From Limosilactobacillus mucosae DSM 13345 (GTDB taxonomy: Bacteria; Bacillota; Bacilli; Lactobacillales; Lactobacillaceae), in the NCBI RefSeq assembly GCF_001436025.1, contig NZ_AZEQ01000005.1, forward strand, positions 46,059-110,058: a DNA stretch of 64,000 bases. The letters are read 5' to 3'. Shown here piece after piece: positions 1 through 8,687 of this stretch. The notes under the pieces are model-generated. The model worked only from the letters and a program-made list of their open reading frames with translations. It was not told where the DNA came from and did not search any database. Numbering within the stretch: position 1 is the stretch's first letter; the number at the start of each line of letters is the position of its first letter. Made by a program: the position numbers and the translations under genes.

Positions 1-110
1 GCCAAGACCTTATACATGTCAAAATATGAGGCCTCGTCAATATCCAGCGCCAGATCATCTTTTAAATGCCGCTTAAAATCCTGCTTAAACTGTGATTTTG
101 TTAAACTCAA
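1..110 (-). CDS. glgP: Glycogen phosphorylase, N-terminal fragment
   Basis: Only the first 36 codons are in the window; the rest lies beyond the left edge. Reading leftwards from a TTG at 110-108, the peptide starts MSLTKSQFKQDFKRHL and continues through DIDEASYFDMYKVL, resembling the N-terminus of lactobacillary glycogen/maltodextrin phosphorylase. A good ribosome binding site (GAGGGG) sits 7 nt upstream. It directly follows glgA in the same direction, matching the known glgBCDAP order. The enzyme would release glucose-1-phosphate from glycogen. The assignment rests on this short stretch plus context. Confidence 0.75.
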   Translation of the reverse strand, partial: MSLTKSQFKQDFKRHLKDDLALDIDEASYFDMYKVL

Positions 111-145
111 ATTTCTATCCCCTCTCAGTTTTTCGCAATCAAAAA

Positions 146-1573
146 CTAAAACAGTGACTTATACATATCCAAATAGGCCTGGCTCTGCTTGTCCCAGCTA
201 AAGTCCTTAGCCATCGCGTTTTGCATCAGATGACGCCAGATTTTCGGCTGTTGATAGGTTGCCATGGCTTCTTTAATGGCCTCCATCATGTAAAAGCCGC
301 TAAACTGCTCAAAGCCAAAGCCCGTACCAGTATTGGTGATCGGATTATATGGCTCGACGCTGTCTTTTAGTCCCCCGATTTGGTGAACGATTGGCAGCGT
401 GCCATAGCGCATTGAAATCATCTGCGAAAGTCCGCATGGCTCAAAACCAGATGGCATCAAGAACATGTCAGCTCCGGCATAGATGCGCTGGGCCAGACCA
501 ACATCAAACTCAATCTTGGCGCCAAACTTATCATGATGAACGCCGTTGAACCAACGGAAGTCGTGTTCAAAATTGGCATAGCCCGTTCCCAGCAGCACGA
601 CTTGCACATCAAATTTCATCAGATTTTCCATTTCATTGACGACCAGCTGGAAGCCCTTTTGATAGGTCAGGCGGCTGACGATCCCGATCAACGGAACGTC
701 TGGACGCTGCGGCAGGCCAAACTCTTTTTGCAGGTCCGCCTTATCCTTGGCCTTGCCTTTTAGATCCTTAATTGAGTAATTGGCAGCCAGATTATGGTCG
801 GTTGCCGGGTTATTGACGTCATAGTCGATCCCGTTTAGAATGCCGCACAGCTTAAAGTTTTCCATGCGCAGCACCTCATCCAGATGGCAGCCGAATTCAG
901 GCGTCTGAATCTCGGCCGCATAGCTTGGACTGACCGTGTTGACCCGATCAGCATACAGGATCCCGGCCTTCATAAAGTTAACGGCCGTACCATAGCGAAC
1001 CGTGCCATCGTCATAGCGTTCCGGCGACATGCCAAACAGTTCGGTCATGACTTCGCGGCCATATTCACCCTGGAATTCCAGATTATGAATCGTCAAAACC
1101 GTCTTGATGTGATGATATGGTCCAACCCAGCCATATTTTTCCTTAAGCAGAAATGGCATAAACGCGGTATGGTAGTCGTTGCAGTTCAAAACGTCCGGCA
1201 CCCAGTTGTAGCGGCCCATCAATTCACAGGCTGCCTGTTGGAACCAGGCAAACCGCTCACCATCGTCATAGTAGCCGTAAAGCTTAGGCCGATCAAAATA
1301 GTAGCGGTTGTCCAAAAACATGTAGCGCACGCCGTCTTGATAAAGCGTCTCAACGCCACAGTACTCGGTTCGCCAACCGACTTTGACCTCAAATGAGCCC
1401 CAGCTTTCCATTTTTTCTTGAAACTTGCCTGGCATCCAGCGCCACAGCGGCAAAACCACCCGCACCTCATGACCTTTTTTAGCAAGGGCTTTAGGCAGCG
1501 CACCGACCACGTCACCCAGACCACCGCTCTTAAAGAACGGGGCACATTCCGCGGCCGCAAACATAATTTTCAT
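146..1573 (-). CDS. glgA: Glycogen synthase (ADP-glucose, GT5)
   Basis: A 475-residue GT5-family synthase that transfers glucose from ADP-glucose to the non-reducing end of glycogen in the cytosol. The N-terminal KSGGLGDV signature (Lys15) binds the nucleotide sugar. The C-terminal Rossmann domain carries SRLTYQKG and the SGFEPCGLSQ motif with the conserved Glu, then IVHQIGGLKDSV. Length is normal for bacterial GlgA (about 475-480). The start lies 2 nt after the glgD stop, so translation is probably coupled. It is the fourth gene of the operon. Confidence 0.96.
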   Translation of the reverse strand: MKIMFAAAECAPFFKSGGLGDVVGALPKALAKKGHEVRVVLPLWRWMPGKFQEKMESWGSFEVKVGWRTEYCGVETLYQDGVRYMFLDNRYYFDRPKLYGYYDDGERFAWFQQAACELMGRYNWVPDVLNCNDYHTAFMPFLLKEKYGWVGPYHHIKTVLTIHNLEFQGEYGREVMTELFGMSPERYDDGTVRYGTAVNFMKAGILYADRVNTVSPSYAAEIQTPEFGCHLDEVLRMENFKLCGILNGIDYDVNNPATDHNLAANYSIKDLKGKAKDKADLQKEFGLPQRPDVPLIGIVSRLTYQKGFQLVVNEMENLMKFDVQVVLLGTGYANFEHDFRWFNGVHHDKFGAKIEFDVGLAQRIYAGADMFLMPSGFEPCGLSQMISMRYGTLPIVHQIGGLKDSVEPYNPITNTGTGFGFEQFSGFYMMEAIKEAMATYQQPKIWRHLMQNAMAKDFSWDKQSQAYLDMYKSLF

Positions 1574-1575
1574 GA

Positions 1576-2739
1576 TTAATTCGCCTCTTCTTCCGTACTG
1601 CTCAAATTAGCCTCAACCCGAGTATCTTTGGGCACTACCAAAATGTTGTCAGGAGTCCCGACGATTTTGACGCCCGGTTTGACGACCACGTTTTTATCAA
1701 GAATTGCCCAGTGAACCTCAGCATCATGACCAATTCTTGCATTTGGCATCACGATCGAGTTGGTTACGACAGCCTTTGGATCAACGACTGAGCGCCGTGA
1801 GATCAAGCTGTCGGTAACCGTACCGTAAATATCGCAGCCGGTTGCCAGATGACTGTTCTTAACCTTGGCGTGCCTGTCATAGTAGGTAGCAACCTCATTG
1901 CGCGTCCGGGTGATGATGCGCTGATTGGTATAGAGCAGCTCGTTCATTTTGTTGGAATCAAGCATGTCTTTGTTGGCTTGGTAATAGCTTGGCAGGTCAT
2001 AGATGTTCTGCAGATAGCCAACGTATTCATAGCCGCCTGCCAATCCCGGCTTAGGCAGCTGCGCTTTTAAAAAGTCGTCCAGCTGAGCCGGCGCATCCAG
2101 CTGCTGTCCCTTGCGCAGGGCGTCGATCAGCCAACGCGTATCAGCAATGTAGACGTTCATCGACAGGTTGAAGATTCCTGTTTGATCAGACAGCTTGGCA
2201 AACTCATCGCAGGTAATCACGTTGCCCAGGCTGTCAAAACTCAAGATGTTGTCGTAAGCGGCAATTTCATCGGCATCGGTTCGACTGTAGATTACCGTCA
2301 GCGGTTTATCGGTCTGCTTGTGAATCTTTAAAGCTGCCCGCAGATTGAGATTGCAAAGCATCCGCGTCCCCATGATGACCGTATAGGCGGTGTGCGATTT
2401 TTCCAAAAACTCAATCGTGTTGTTGAAATATTTTTCGCCAGCGGCCTTTTTGTTTTCACTGTCCTGGAAATAGTTGACGTATTGATAGGAGCCGATCGCA
2501 TCCAGTCCCCATTCACGACCGCCGCCCAGGTGATCAAAGACGGACCGCACCTTGTCTTCGTCTTCAATCAGCTGAACGTTACGAATCCCGGCATTGACGA
2601 CACTGGACAGCTCAAAGTCGATCAAACGGTACTTGCAGTCAAAAAACAGCGTTCCCAGTGGTCGTTCGTTGGTTAATGGCTTTAAGGCATCATCATTAAG
2701 CTCGTCGACAATGATTGCACACATTTGATTATTCTTCAT
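1576..2739 (-). CDS. glgD: Glucose-1-phosphate adenylyltransferase, GlgD subunit
   Basis: A 387-residue second subunit of ADP-glucose pyrophosphorylase. It has the nucleotidyltransferase fold and a C-terminal left-handed beta-helix ([19 protein letters not shown]), but its N-terminus reads [11 protein letters not shown] and lacks the GGxGTRL loop that GlgC has. It is therefore probably a regulatory or non-catalytic partner, as in other Firmicute GlgCD pairs. It overlaps the end of glgC by 11 nt, which fits coupled synthesis of a heteromeric enzyme. Confidence 0.94.
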   Translation of the reverse strand: MKNNQMCAIIVDELNDDALKPLTNERPLGTLFFDCKYRLIDFELSSVVNAGIRNVQLIEDEDKVRSVFDHLGGGREWGLDAIGSYQYVNYFQDSENKKAAGEKYFNNTIEFLEKSHTAYTVIMGTRMLCNLNLRAALKIHKQTDKPLTVIYSRTDADEIAAYDNILSFDSLGNVITCDEFAKLSDQTGIFNLSMNVYIADTRWLIDALRKGQQLDAPAQLDDFLKAQLPKPGLAGGYEYVGYLQNIYDLPSYYQANKDMLDSNKMNELLYTNQRIITRTRNEVATYYDRHAKVKNSHLATGCDIYGTVTDSLISRRSVVDPKAVVTNSIVMPNARIGHDAEVHWAILDKNVVVKPGVKIVGTPDNILVVPKDTRVEANLSSTEEEAN

Positions 2740-3880
2740 TTGAGGTTCCCCCTAACGTTTCGCCATTGCCGACTACCGCAATGTCATCATCTCCGCCATC
2801 GATCGTTACGCCATCGCCAATCACGGCATTCTCGCCAATAATTGCCCGCCGAATCGTAACGTCGCGACCGATGCTGGCACCTGGCATAATCATACTGTCG
2901 ATCACCTGACTGCCTTCTTTGACCCGAACATTGGCTGACAGAATACTGTGCTGAATCTTACCAGCCACGTAGCAGCCATCAACGATCATCGACTGTGAGA
3001 CTTCCGCCGTATCAGTCAGCATCTGCGGTGGCGCCAGTGGACTGCGGGAATTGATCCGCCAGCTGCGATCCTGCATGTTAAGGCCGTTGTTTGGTTCCAG
3101 AAATTCCATGTTAGCCTGCCAAAGCGACATGATCGTCCCAACATCCCGCCAGTAGCCCGAGAAGCGGTAGGCGTAGACCGGCTCGCCGCTGTCCAGATAG
3201 TATGGAATCACGTTCTTGCCAAAGTCGAGCATATTGTCGTTTTTGGTAAAGTTGTTGACCAAGACCTCACGAAGCCGGGCCCAGTTAAAGATGTAGATTC
3301 CCATTGAGGCGTGGTTGCTCTTTGGCTCAGCCGGCTTTTCCACAAACTCGGTAATCCGATCATGCTCATCTGTGTTCATGATGCCAAACCGCGAAGCATC
3401 TTCCCACGGCACGTCGATTACGGCTACCGTCAAAGAGGCACCGTTGTCAATATGCTGCTGCAGCATGTCGCTGTAGTCCATCTTATAGATGTGGTCACCG
3501 GACAAGACCAGCAGATACTTTGGATTGATACTGTCGATATAGTCGATGTTTTGATAGATGGCATGCGCCGTTCCTGCAAACCACTTGCTGCCATCTGGAC
3601 TGGAGTATGGCTGCAGGATCGTCACGCCAGAGTCCAAACGATCCAATCCCCAGCTGGCCCCATTACCAATGTGCCGATCCAAAACCAGGGGCTGATACTG
3701 TGTGATTACGCCAATATTGCGAATGCCTGAATTGACACAGTTACTCATCGTAAAGTCAATAATTCGATAGCGGCCGCCAAATGGTACGGCAGGCTTGGCT
3801 TGATTCTGCGTCAGCTTGCCCAGCCGAGTTCCCTTACCGCCGGCCAATACAATCCCTAACATTTCATCATTCATAATCAT
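2729..3880 (-). CDS. glgC: Glucose-1-phosphate adenylyltransferase, catalytic subunit
   Basis: A 383-residue catalytic subunit that makes ADP-glucose and pyrophosphate from ATP and glucose-1-phosphate, the committed step of glycogen synthesis. The pyrophosphorylase signature [16 protein letters not shown] is intact near residue 10, followed by [28 protein letters not shown] and ITEFVEKP mark the substrate pocket. A hexapeptide beta-helix closes the protein. An upstream ATG three codons before MNDEML makes the exact start uncertain by a few residues. It is the second gene after glgB. Confidence 0.96.
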   Translation of the reverse strand: MIMNDEMLGIVLAGGKGTRLGKLTQNQAKPAVPFGGRYRIIDFTMSNCVNSGIRNIGVITQYQPLVLDRHIGNGASWGLDRLDSGVTILQPYSSPDGSKWFAGTAHAIYQNIDYIDSINPKYLLVLSGDHIYKMDYSDMLQQHIDNGASLTVAVIDVPWEDASRFGIMNTDEHDRITEFVEKPAEPKSNHASMGIYIFNWARLREVLVNNFTKNDNMLDFGKNVIPYYLDSGEPVYAYRFSGYWRDVGTIMSLWQANMEFLEPNNGLNMQDRSWRINSRSPLAPPQMLTDTAEVSQSMIVDGCYVAGKIQHSILSANVRVKEGSQVIDSMIMPGASIGRDVTIRRAIIGENAVIGDGVTIDGGDDDIAVVGNGETLGGTSNEE

Positions 3881-3909
3881 GGATGGTGGGCTCCATCCAA
3901 CACCCCTTT

Positions 3910-5877
3910 CTATTTGCTCCCCGCTTGCTGCTGTTGTTTGTTGGTTGGCTTAACTTGCTTTCTTGGTCGAGGCTTGCGACGCGCGATCTTAACATCCTTG
4001 CCAGGTTTCAGAATCAAGGCCCCCAATGCCGGTACCGTGGTTTCAATCGTATACTCATATTCCTTAAATGAATCCGACTTGGTATGACAGGCAGGATTAT
4101 TTCGAGTCCAGGTGCCGCCAAACTCCTTCATTTCAGTATTGAGAATCTCATGATAGGTACCCGCGTAAGGAACGCCGATCTTAAAGCCGCGTCGTTCAAC
4201 CGGCGTGTAGTTCAGAATCACGATCAAAAAATCACGCTTGCGCTTACCATGCCGAATATAGCTCAAGACCGTCTGATCCTTATTATCGGCATCAATGATC
4301 TCTAATCCGCTGTCTTTAGTATCCAGTTCCCAAAGCGATGGGTTGTCATGATACAGGCCGTTTAAAACCGCGGTAAAGTGCTGCATCGACTGGTTCAATG
4401 GGTCTTTTAGGTCAACCCATTCCAGTGGCGCATCATATTTCCATTCGAGATACTGGCCAAACTCGCCGCCCATAAATAGCAGCTTCTTGCCTGGATGCGT
4501 CATCTGCCAGACATACAGATTCCGCAGCTGGGCAAACTGCTTATAGCGATCGCCCCACATCTTGTTCATCAGACTGCGCTTGCCATGAACCACCTCATCA
4601 TGCGACAGCGGCAGGATAAAGTTTTCCGCCAAGCGATACATAAACGAGAAGGTCAGTTTGTGGAAGTCAAAGCTGCGATAGATTGGATCCTCGCTGTAAA
4701 AATCCAGCGTATCGTTCATCCAACCCATGTTCCACTTATAGTCAAAGCCCAGCGCGCCATCCTCGATTCGACCGGAAACCTGCACGCCAGCCGAGCTTTC
4801 CTCCGCGATCCATAACGACTCGGGATGCTCAAGCTTGATGGCTTTGGTTGCCTTATGCAAAAAATCATAGCCTTCCAGGTTGCGCGTGTCGCCATACTTA
4901 TTCGGCTTCCAGGGACCGAAATCGTAGTCAAGGTAGATGATGCTGGAAATTGCATCAGCCCGAATCCCATCAACATGATAGGCGTTCAGCCAAAACAGCG
5001 CGCTGGAGATCAAAAATGACTGTACCTGTGGTTTGCCCAGATCAAAGTTCAAGGCCCCCCAGCCGATGTTTTTAGCCCGATCGGCATCCTCATATTCAAA
5101 CGTCGCCGTGCCATCGTAATAAGCCAGCGCGTCATCATTGATATTAAAATGACCGGGCACCCAATCAACGATTACGCCAATGTTGGCTTGATGACAGCTC
5201 TCGACAAATTCTTGAAACTGTTCGGGAGTGCCATAGCTGGAGCAAAGCGCATAAAAGCCAATAATTTGATAGCCCCAGGATGCCGGCAGCGGATGTTCCA
5301 TCAACGGCATAAACTCAACGTGACTGTAATGCATCTTTTTTAAATAAGGAATCAGTTCGCGCGTTAGATCACTAAAATCATAAGGAGTACCGTCTTCATG
5401 AAAGCGCCATGAGCCGGCATGCACCTCATAAATATTAAGCGGACGATTAAAATGATGCTCGCGTTTTTGCCTTCCTCGCCATAAGCCGTCCTTCCATTTT
5501 CGGTTGGGAAAATCGATGATGCGGGCCGCCACGCCAGGTCGCTGTTCAAAACAGACCGCGAATGGATCAATCTTCATGATTTCGCGGCCGGTACTCTGCT
5601 TGATATTAAACTTATAAAGCTGGCCGGCCTGCGCCTGGTCGGTAAAAATGCTCCAGACGCCATATTGATCCTTTTGCATCGGCAGCGAATGCTCATCCCA
5701 CTGATTGAAGTCACCGACCAGCCAAACCTGCTGAGCATGCGGTGCCCAGACCCGAAAAACGAATCCCTCACCTTCCGCACGCTTTTCGCGATGAACGCCT
5801 AAAACATCTTGGGCACGATAATTAGAGCCATCGACAAAGGCCTGCAGCGAGGCTGACAAATCTTTTTCACTCAGCAT
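3910..5877 (-). CDS. glgB: 1,4-alpha-glucan branching enzyme
   Basis: A 655-residue GH13 branching enzyme that introduces alpha-1,6 branches into glycogen. A CBM48-type N-terminal domain ([20 protein letters not shown], about residues 41-60) precedes the TIM barrel. The catalytic triad is visible: Asp308 in DGIRADA, Glu359 in IAEESS and Asp427 in LSHDEVVHG. The last 30 residues are a very basic Lys/Arg-rich tail ending in a Gln run, longer than usual for the family. The start has a strong AAAGGGG site. First gene of the operon, with about 600 nt of AT-rich DNA upstream. Confidence 0.97.
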   Translation of the reverse strand: MLSEKDLSASLQAFVDGSNYRAQDVLGVHREKRAEGEGFVFRVWAPHAQQVWLVGDFNQWDEHSLPMQKDQYGVWSIFTDQAQAGQLYKFNIKQSTGREIMKIDPFAVCFEQRPGVAARIIDFPNRKWKDGLWRGRQKREHHFNRPLNIYEVHAGSWRFHEDGTPYDFSDLTRELIPYLKKMHYSHVEFMPLMEHPLPASWGYQIIGFYALCSSYGTPEQFQEFVESCHQANIGVIVDWVPGHFNINDDALAYYDGTATFEYEDADRAKNIGWGALNFDLGKPQVQSFLISSALFWLNAYHVDGIRADAISSIIYLDYDFGPWKPNKYGDTRNLEGYDFLHKATKAIKLEHPESLWIAEESSAGVQVSGRIEDGALGFDYKWNMGWMNDTLDFYSEDPIYRSFDFHKLTFSFMYRLAENFILPLSHDEVVHGKRSLMNKMWGDRYKQFAQLRNLYVWQMTHPGKKLLFMGGEFGQYLEWKYDAPLEWVDLKDPLNQSMQHFTAVLNGLYHDNPSLWELDTKDSGLEIIDADNKDQTVLSYIRHGKRKRDFLIVILNYTPVERRGFKIGVPYAGTYHEILNTEMKEFGGTWTRNNPACHTKSDSFKEYEYTIETTVPALGALILKPGKDVKIARRKPRPRKQVKPTNKQQQQAGSK

Positions 5878-6034
5878 TTGATCACCCCTTTACAAAATCG
5901 AATGTAAATTTTATGCATAAAAATAGCTAATTATTAGCTAAAAGCAATTTTTATTAATTATTAGAAATTAATTAACAAAATCAGCCAACTATCTTTTCCA
6001 AAAGAAATTTCGTTTACTGCTTTTAACTATCTAA

Positions 6035-6063
6035 AGTATAAAACGACTCAGTACTTTCAACAA
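6035..6063 (-). promoter_or_regulatory. Candidate promoter of the glg operon
   Basis: On the minus strand TTGTTG (-35) is separated by 17 nt from TATACT (-10), about 155 nt upstream of glgB. The -10 box and spacing are good; the -35 box is weaker. No better pair was seen in the intergenic region. Confidence 0.5.
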
Positions 6064-6445
6064 CACGAACTTAGTTAAATATGTAATATATTATTAGTAA
6101 TTTAATACAGATTTGGCGAATTGTTTCAAAAAAGTATTTTTTCTCAGTTTTTTTGGCAACATATGCCCCTTGAATTGTAATTTTGACAACATCGCTCAAG
6201 ATTTAATCAGCATTAAATGAATATTTTTTAATTTATTTGGTTCGTTCCATTTATAAAAATGCATCGTTCCATAATTTTATTTTGGATATGATCAATTAAT
6301 AGGCCTGGCAATCATTCAAACAGACAAGCAGTTACTGCGTCTTTAATTTAGAGTCTAGCCAAGCCGTAACTAGATTAATCATCATAAATCAGCAAGCATG
6401 AGATCAAACATCAAACCTTCCTGTAATTCATCCGCAGTCTTTTTA

Positions 6446-6459
6446 AGAAAACGTTTACA
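6446..6459. promoter_or_regulatory. cre-like catabolite responsive element
   Basis: The minus-strand sequence TGTAAACGTTTTCT fits the CcpA consensus TGWAANCGNTNWCA closely. It lies about 570 nt upstream of glgB and about 380 nt from the candidate glg promoter, so which promoter it would control is unclear. CcpA control of glycogen operons is known in lactobacilli; the link here is inference. Confidence 0.45.
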
Positions 6460-6470
6460 TTAATTGGCAA

Positions 6471-6495
6471 TAAAAAACCCGAGCATAAACTCGGG
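6471..6495 (-). terminator. Terminator of rnpB
   Basis: CCCGAG / CTCGGG stem with a 6-nt loop, followed on the minus strand by a run of six T residues directly after the RNase P RNA. Confidence 0.85.
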
Positions 6496-6501
6496 CACCT
6501 G

Positions 6502-6895
6502 TAATGCAGATCTCTGTAGGCCATGTTTTGTCGTAACACCATCACCAGGTCATGACGATGTCGAGGCAATCATCTATCTCAGAGTAAAAACTCTCCCCTG
6601 GAATCACTTCAATTCGCTATCCAAAGCTCCCCTACCGTAGTTTGGGTTTACCGCTTGAGGGGTTTACCGCGTTCCACCAGTACTGTTTCCAATCCTGCTT
6701 CGTCACTGTGGCACTTTTCAGGGATACTAGGGCATAGCTTGCGCCTTAGCCGGTTTTCCCGCCGTCACCGAATTTACTCGGTGCCCCGCCTTATTTTTTC
6801 AGCGAGCACAAACACTACAGACATCGCAGTCTGTGCGAGCATGGACCTTCCTGACATGATGCATGATCATGCCCGATCGCCCAAGACCTGCATTA
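6502..6895 (-). ncRNA. rnpB: RNase P RNA, bacterial type B
   Basis: The catalytic RNA that trims tRNA 5' ends. On the minus strand it contains the conserved pieces GTCCATGCTCGCAC, AGTGCCACAGTGACGAAG, GTGGAACGCGGTAAACCCCT, AGATAGATGATTGCC and AAAACATGGC in the right order. The ends are set by helix P1, formed by TAATGCAGGTCT (6895-6884) and AGATCTGCATTA (6513-6502). At about 394 nt it has the size of type B molecules of Bacilli. The neighbouring gpsB-ypsA order is the same as in Bacillus. Confidence 0.95.
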
Positions 6896-6918
6896 GTTTT
6901 TTCAATTTTATTTGCGGA

Positions 6919-7287
6919 CTAGAGCAAATGAGAATCGTCACGGTCGCCGCTGTTCAGCTGTGAGCCGAAAACCCGCCGTTCCAGATTCGAAAGTCGTTTC
7001 AAAATGTCCATATTGGTTGCATTTGAAACTGGCTGCGAGCTTGCCGAGCGTGGAATGGAAGAGCCAACCTCCACCTGCCGATTAAGCTCATCAACCTTAG
7101 ACCGCAAGCGAGCATTCTCATCTTGCAGCCGCGTGATTTCTTTATTAAAAGTGTCATAGTCCTTGATAACATCATCGAGGAAAGAATCTACATCAGAAAC
7201 GTCGTAACCTTTACCGATGCTTTTTTCTTTGAACTGTTTTTGCAAAATATCTTGCGGTGTAAACTTAATGCCATCCAACTTAAACAC
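6919..7287 (-). CDS. gpsB: Cell division regulator GpsB
   Basis: A DivIVA-like coiled-coil protein that coordinates peptidoglycan synthases, notably class A PBPs, between septum and side wall. The N-terminal lipid-/PBP-binding part ([28 protein letters not shown]), a coiled coil to about residue 70, a flexible linker and the C-terminal trimerisation helix ([18 protein letters not shown]) are all present. The longest frame starts at GTG 7287, but a GAGG box 8 nt before TTG 7278 makes a start three codons later more likely. Its probable partner pbp1A is encoded 1.5 kb away. Confidence 0.93.
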   Translation of the reverse strand: MFKLDGIKFTPQDILQKQFKEKSIGKGYDVSDVDSFLDDVIKDYDTFNKEITRLQDENARLRSKVDELNRQVEVGSSIPRSASSQPVSNATNMDILKRLSNLERRVFGSQLNSGDRDDSHLL

Positions 7288-7365
7288 CTCATTGCTTATT
7301 TAATCCGTAATACATTAACTAATTCTACCAGACTCAAAAATTATTGCAAGAGTCAATTTTGAATT

Positions 7366-7941
7366 TTATTCCTCATCTGTTTCTCGCAGACGCTCACTGT
7401 ATTCTTCAGCCGCTTCCTGCAGCTCATCAAAGTCAATCATTCTCATTGAATAATCGGCATTCTGCTCACGGTAGCGATTGATAGCTCGCCAGTCCCAGAC
7501 CGTTTTGCCCTCACGCTCGGGATCATAGATTAAAAGCGCACCGTCAGTATAGTGGAGCATAAAGTTTTGATAGGCGCGCAGCTGTTCTGGCGATTCATAT
7601 TTCTTCTCACTGACCCGACCGGCAAAATCAACCTGGGCCTTGATTGCTGCCAAACTGGCCTGGTTGTTTTCATTCCAGCGTGCGGCAAAATCAGCATACG
7701 GCTCCATCAAGGCAATCTTTAGCTGTGGATAGTCGGCTTTGATTGTCAACGCGCTTTCGATGCTCCAGCGCTCAACTCCCATCTGTGGTCCCGTAATCAG
7801 CCAAAACTCCTCTGACATGCTTTCTAATTGATAGCGCAGTTGCTTTTGCAGCACGTCTTTAATCACCGCAACTTTGGGATCCTTTTCATCAAAGACGCCC
7901 AGCTCATATGCTCGATAGCCCGTCGTCCACAGTCTTTTCAT
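7366..7941 (-). CDS. ypsA: YpsA/DUF1273 family SLOG-fold protein
   Basis: A 191-residue DUF1273 protein. MKRLWTTGYRAYELGVF near the start and ITGPQMGVERWSIESA in the middle are typical of this Rossmann/SLOG-type nucleotide-binding family. YpsA affects cell division and sits next to gpsB in many Bacilli, as here. It is divergent from recU, sharing a short intergenic region. The biochemical function of the family is not settled. Confidence 0.9.
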   Translation of the reverse strand: MKRLWTTGYRAYELGVFDEKDPKVAVIKDVLQKQLRYQLESMSEEFWLITGPQMGVERWSIESALTIKADYPQLKIALMEPYADFAARWNENNQASLAAIKAQVDFAGRVSEKKYESPEQLRAYQNFMLHYTDGALLIYDPEREGKTVWDWRAINRYREQNADYSMRMIDFDELQEAAEEYSERLRETDEE

Positions 7942-8015
7942 CTAATCATGTTCCTTTCCGAATTTGGTTTGCAATTAATTTTATTGTATGGATTTAACCG
8001 GTTTTTTTCGTACTC

Positions 8016-8024
8016 TGGTATAAT
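8016..8024 (+). promoter_or_regulatory. Extended -10 promoter of recU-pbp1A
   Basis: TGGTATAAT is a full extended -10 element 28 nt before the recU ATG; no convincing -35 box is seen at 17 nt. A GGGGAGG ribosome site follows. Confidence 0.6.
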
Positions 8025-8051
8025 AACACCTAGTTAGGGGAGGAAAAACTG

Positions 8052-8669
8052 ATGAGCATTCATTATCCAAGTGGTCAAAAGCCACTCGCTGTTCACGAAC
8101 GACCGCAGTCTCGATCCGTTGCGCTGCGTTCATCCTATGCTCAGCGCGGAATGTCATTGGAAGCTGAGATCAATGCCAGCAATCAGTATTACCTGGCAAA
8201 TCATATTGCCGTAATTCATAAAAAACCAACTCCAGTTCAGTTGGTAAAGGTTGATTATCCTAAAAGAAGTGCCGCCGTTATTCGCGAGGCCTACTTTAAA
8301 CAGCCTTCAACCACTGACTACAATGGCATCTATAAAGGATGGTACATTGATTTTGACGCCAAGGAAACCCGCAATAAGGCCTCTTTTCCATTAAAGAACT
8401 TTCATGAGCATCAGATTCGTCATATGCGTGAGTGTGTTGATCAGGGTGGAATTTGTTTTGCCTTGATCAGATTTGTCGAACTCGATCAAATGTATGTCTT
8501 TCCAGCCACCAGCCTGTTTGAATATTGGCAACGGCAGCTGCATGGCGGACGTAAATCAATTCCCTTGACCGCTATTATTCAAGACGGCTATCCAGTTCAG
8601 TATGGCCTAAATCCGCGCTTGCACTATCTGACAGCGGTTGACCAGCTGATTGCCGCCAAAAAGCACTAA
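8052..8669 (+). CDS. recU: Holliday junction resolvase RecU
   Basis: A 205-residue structure-specific nuclease that cuts four-way DNA junctions during recombination and chromosome segregation. The family features are visible: RGMSLEAEINASNQYY near residue 35, VDYPKRSAAVIREAYFKQPSTTDY, and GWYIDFDAKETRNKASFPLKNFHEHQ, which carries the catalytic D/E-x-K residues. Starts at an ATG behind GGGGAGG. It forms the classical recU-PBP1 operon with the next gene, 18 nt downstream. Confidence 0.96.
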   Translation: MSIHYPSGQKPLAVHERPQSRSVALRSSYAQRGMSLEAEINASNQYYLANHIAVIHKKPTPVQLVKVDYPKRSAAVIREAYFKQPSTTDYNGIYKGWYIDFDAKETRNKASFPLKNFHEHQIRHMRECVDQGGICFALIRFVELDQMYVFPATSLFEYWQRQLHGGRKSIPLTAIIQDGYPVQYGLNPRLHYLTAVDQLIAAKKH

Positions 8670-8687
8670 TTTTAAAAGGAGTAAGCA

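Larger units (their letters stand above)
5878..6470. other. AT-rich intergenic region upstream of glgB
   Basis: About 590 nt without a supportable gene. It holds the presumed glg leader and promoter, a 17-nt palindrome TAGCTAATTATTAGCTA (5924-5940) that on the minus strand is followed by five T residues, and a cre-like box near the rnpB terminator. A minus-strand 9-codon ORF with a good ribosome site (ATG near 6410) is present but too short to support as a gene. Confidence 0.6.
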
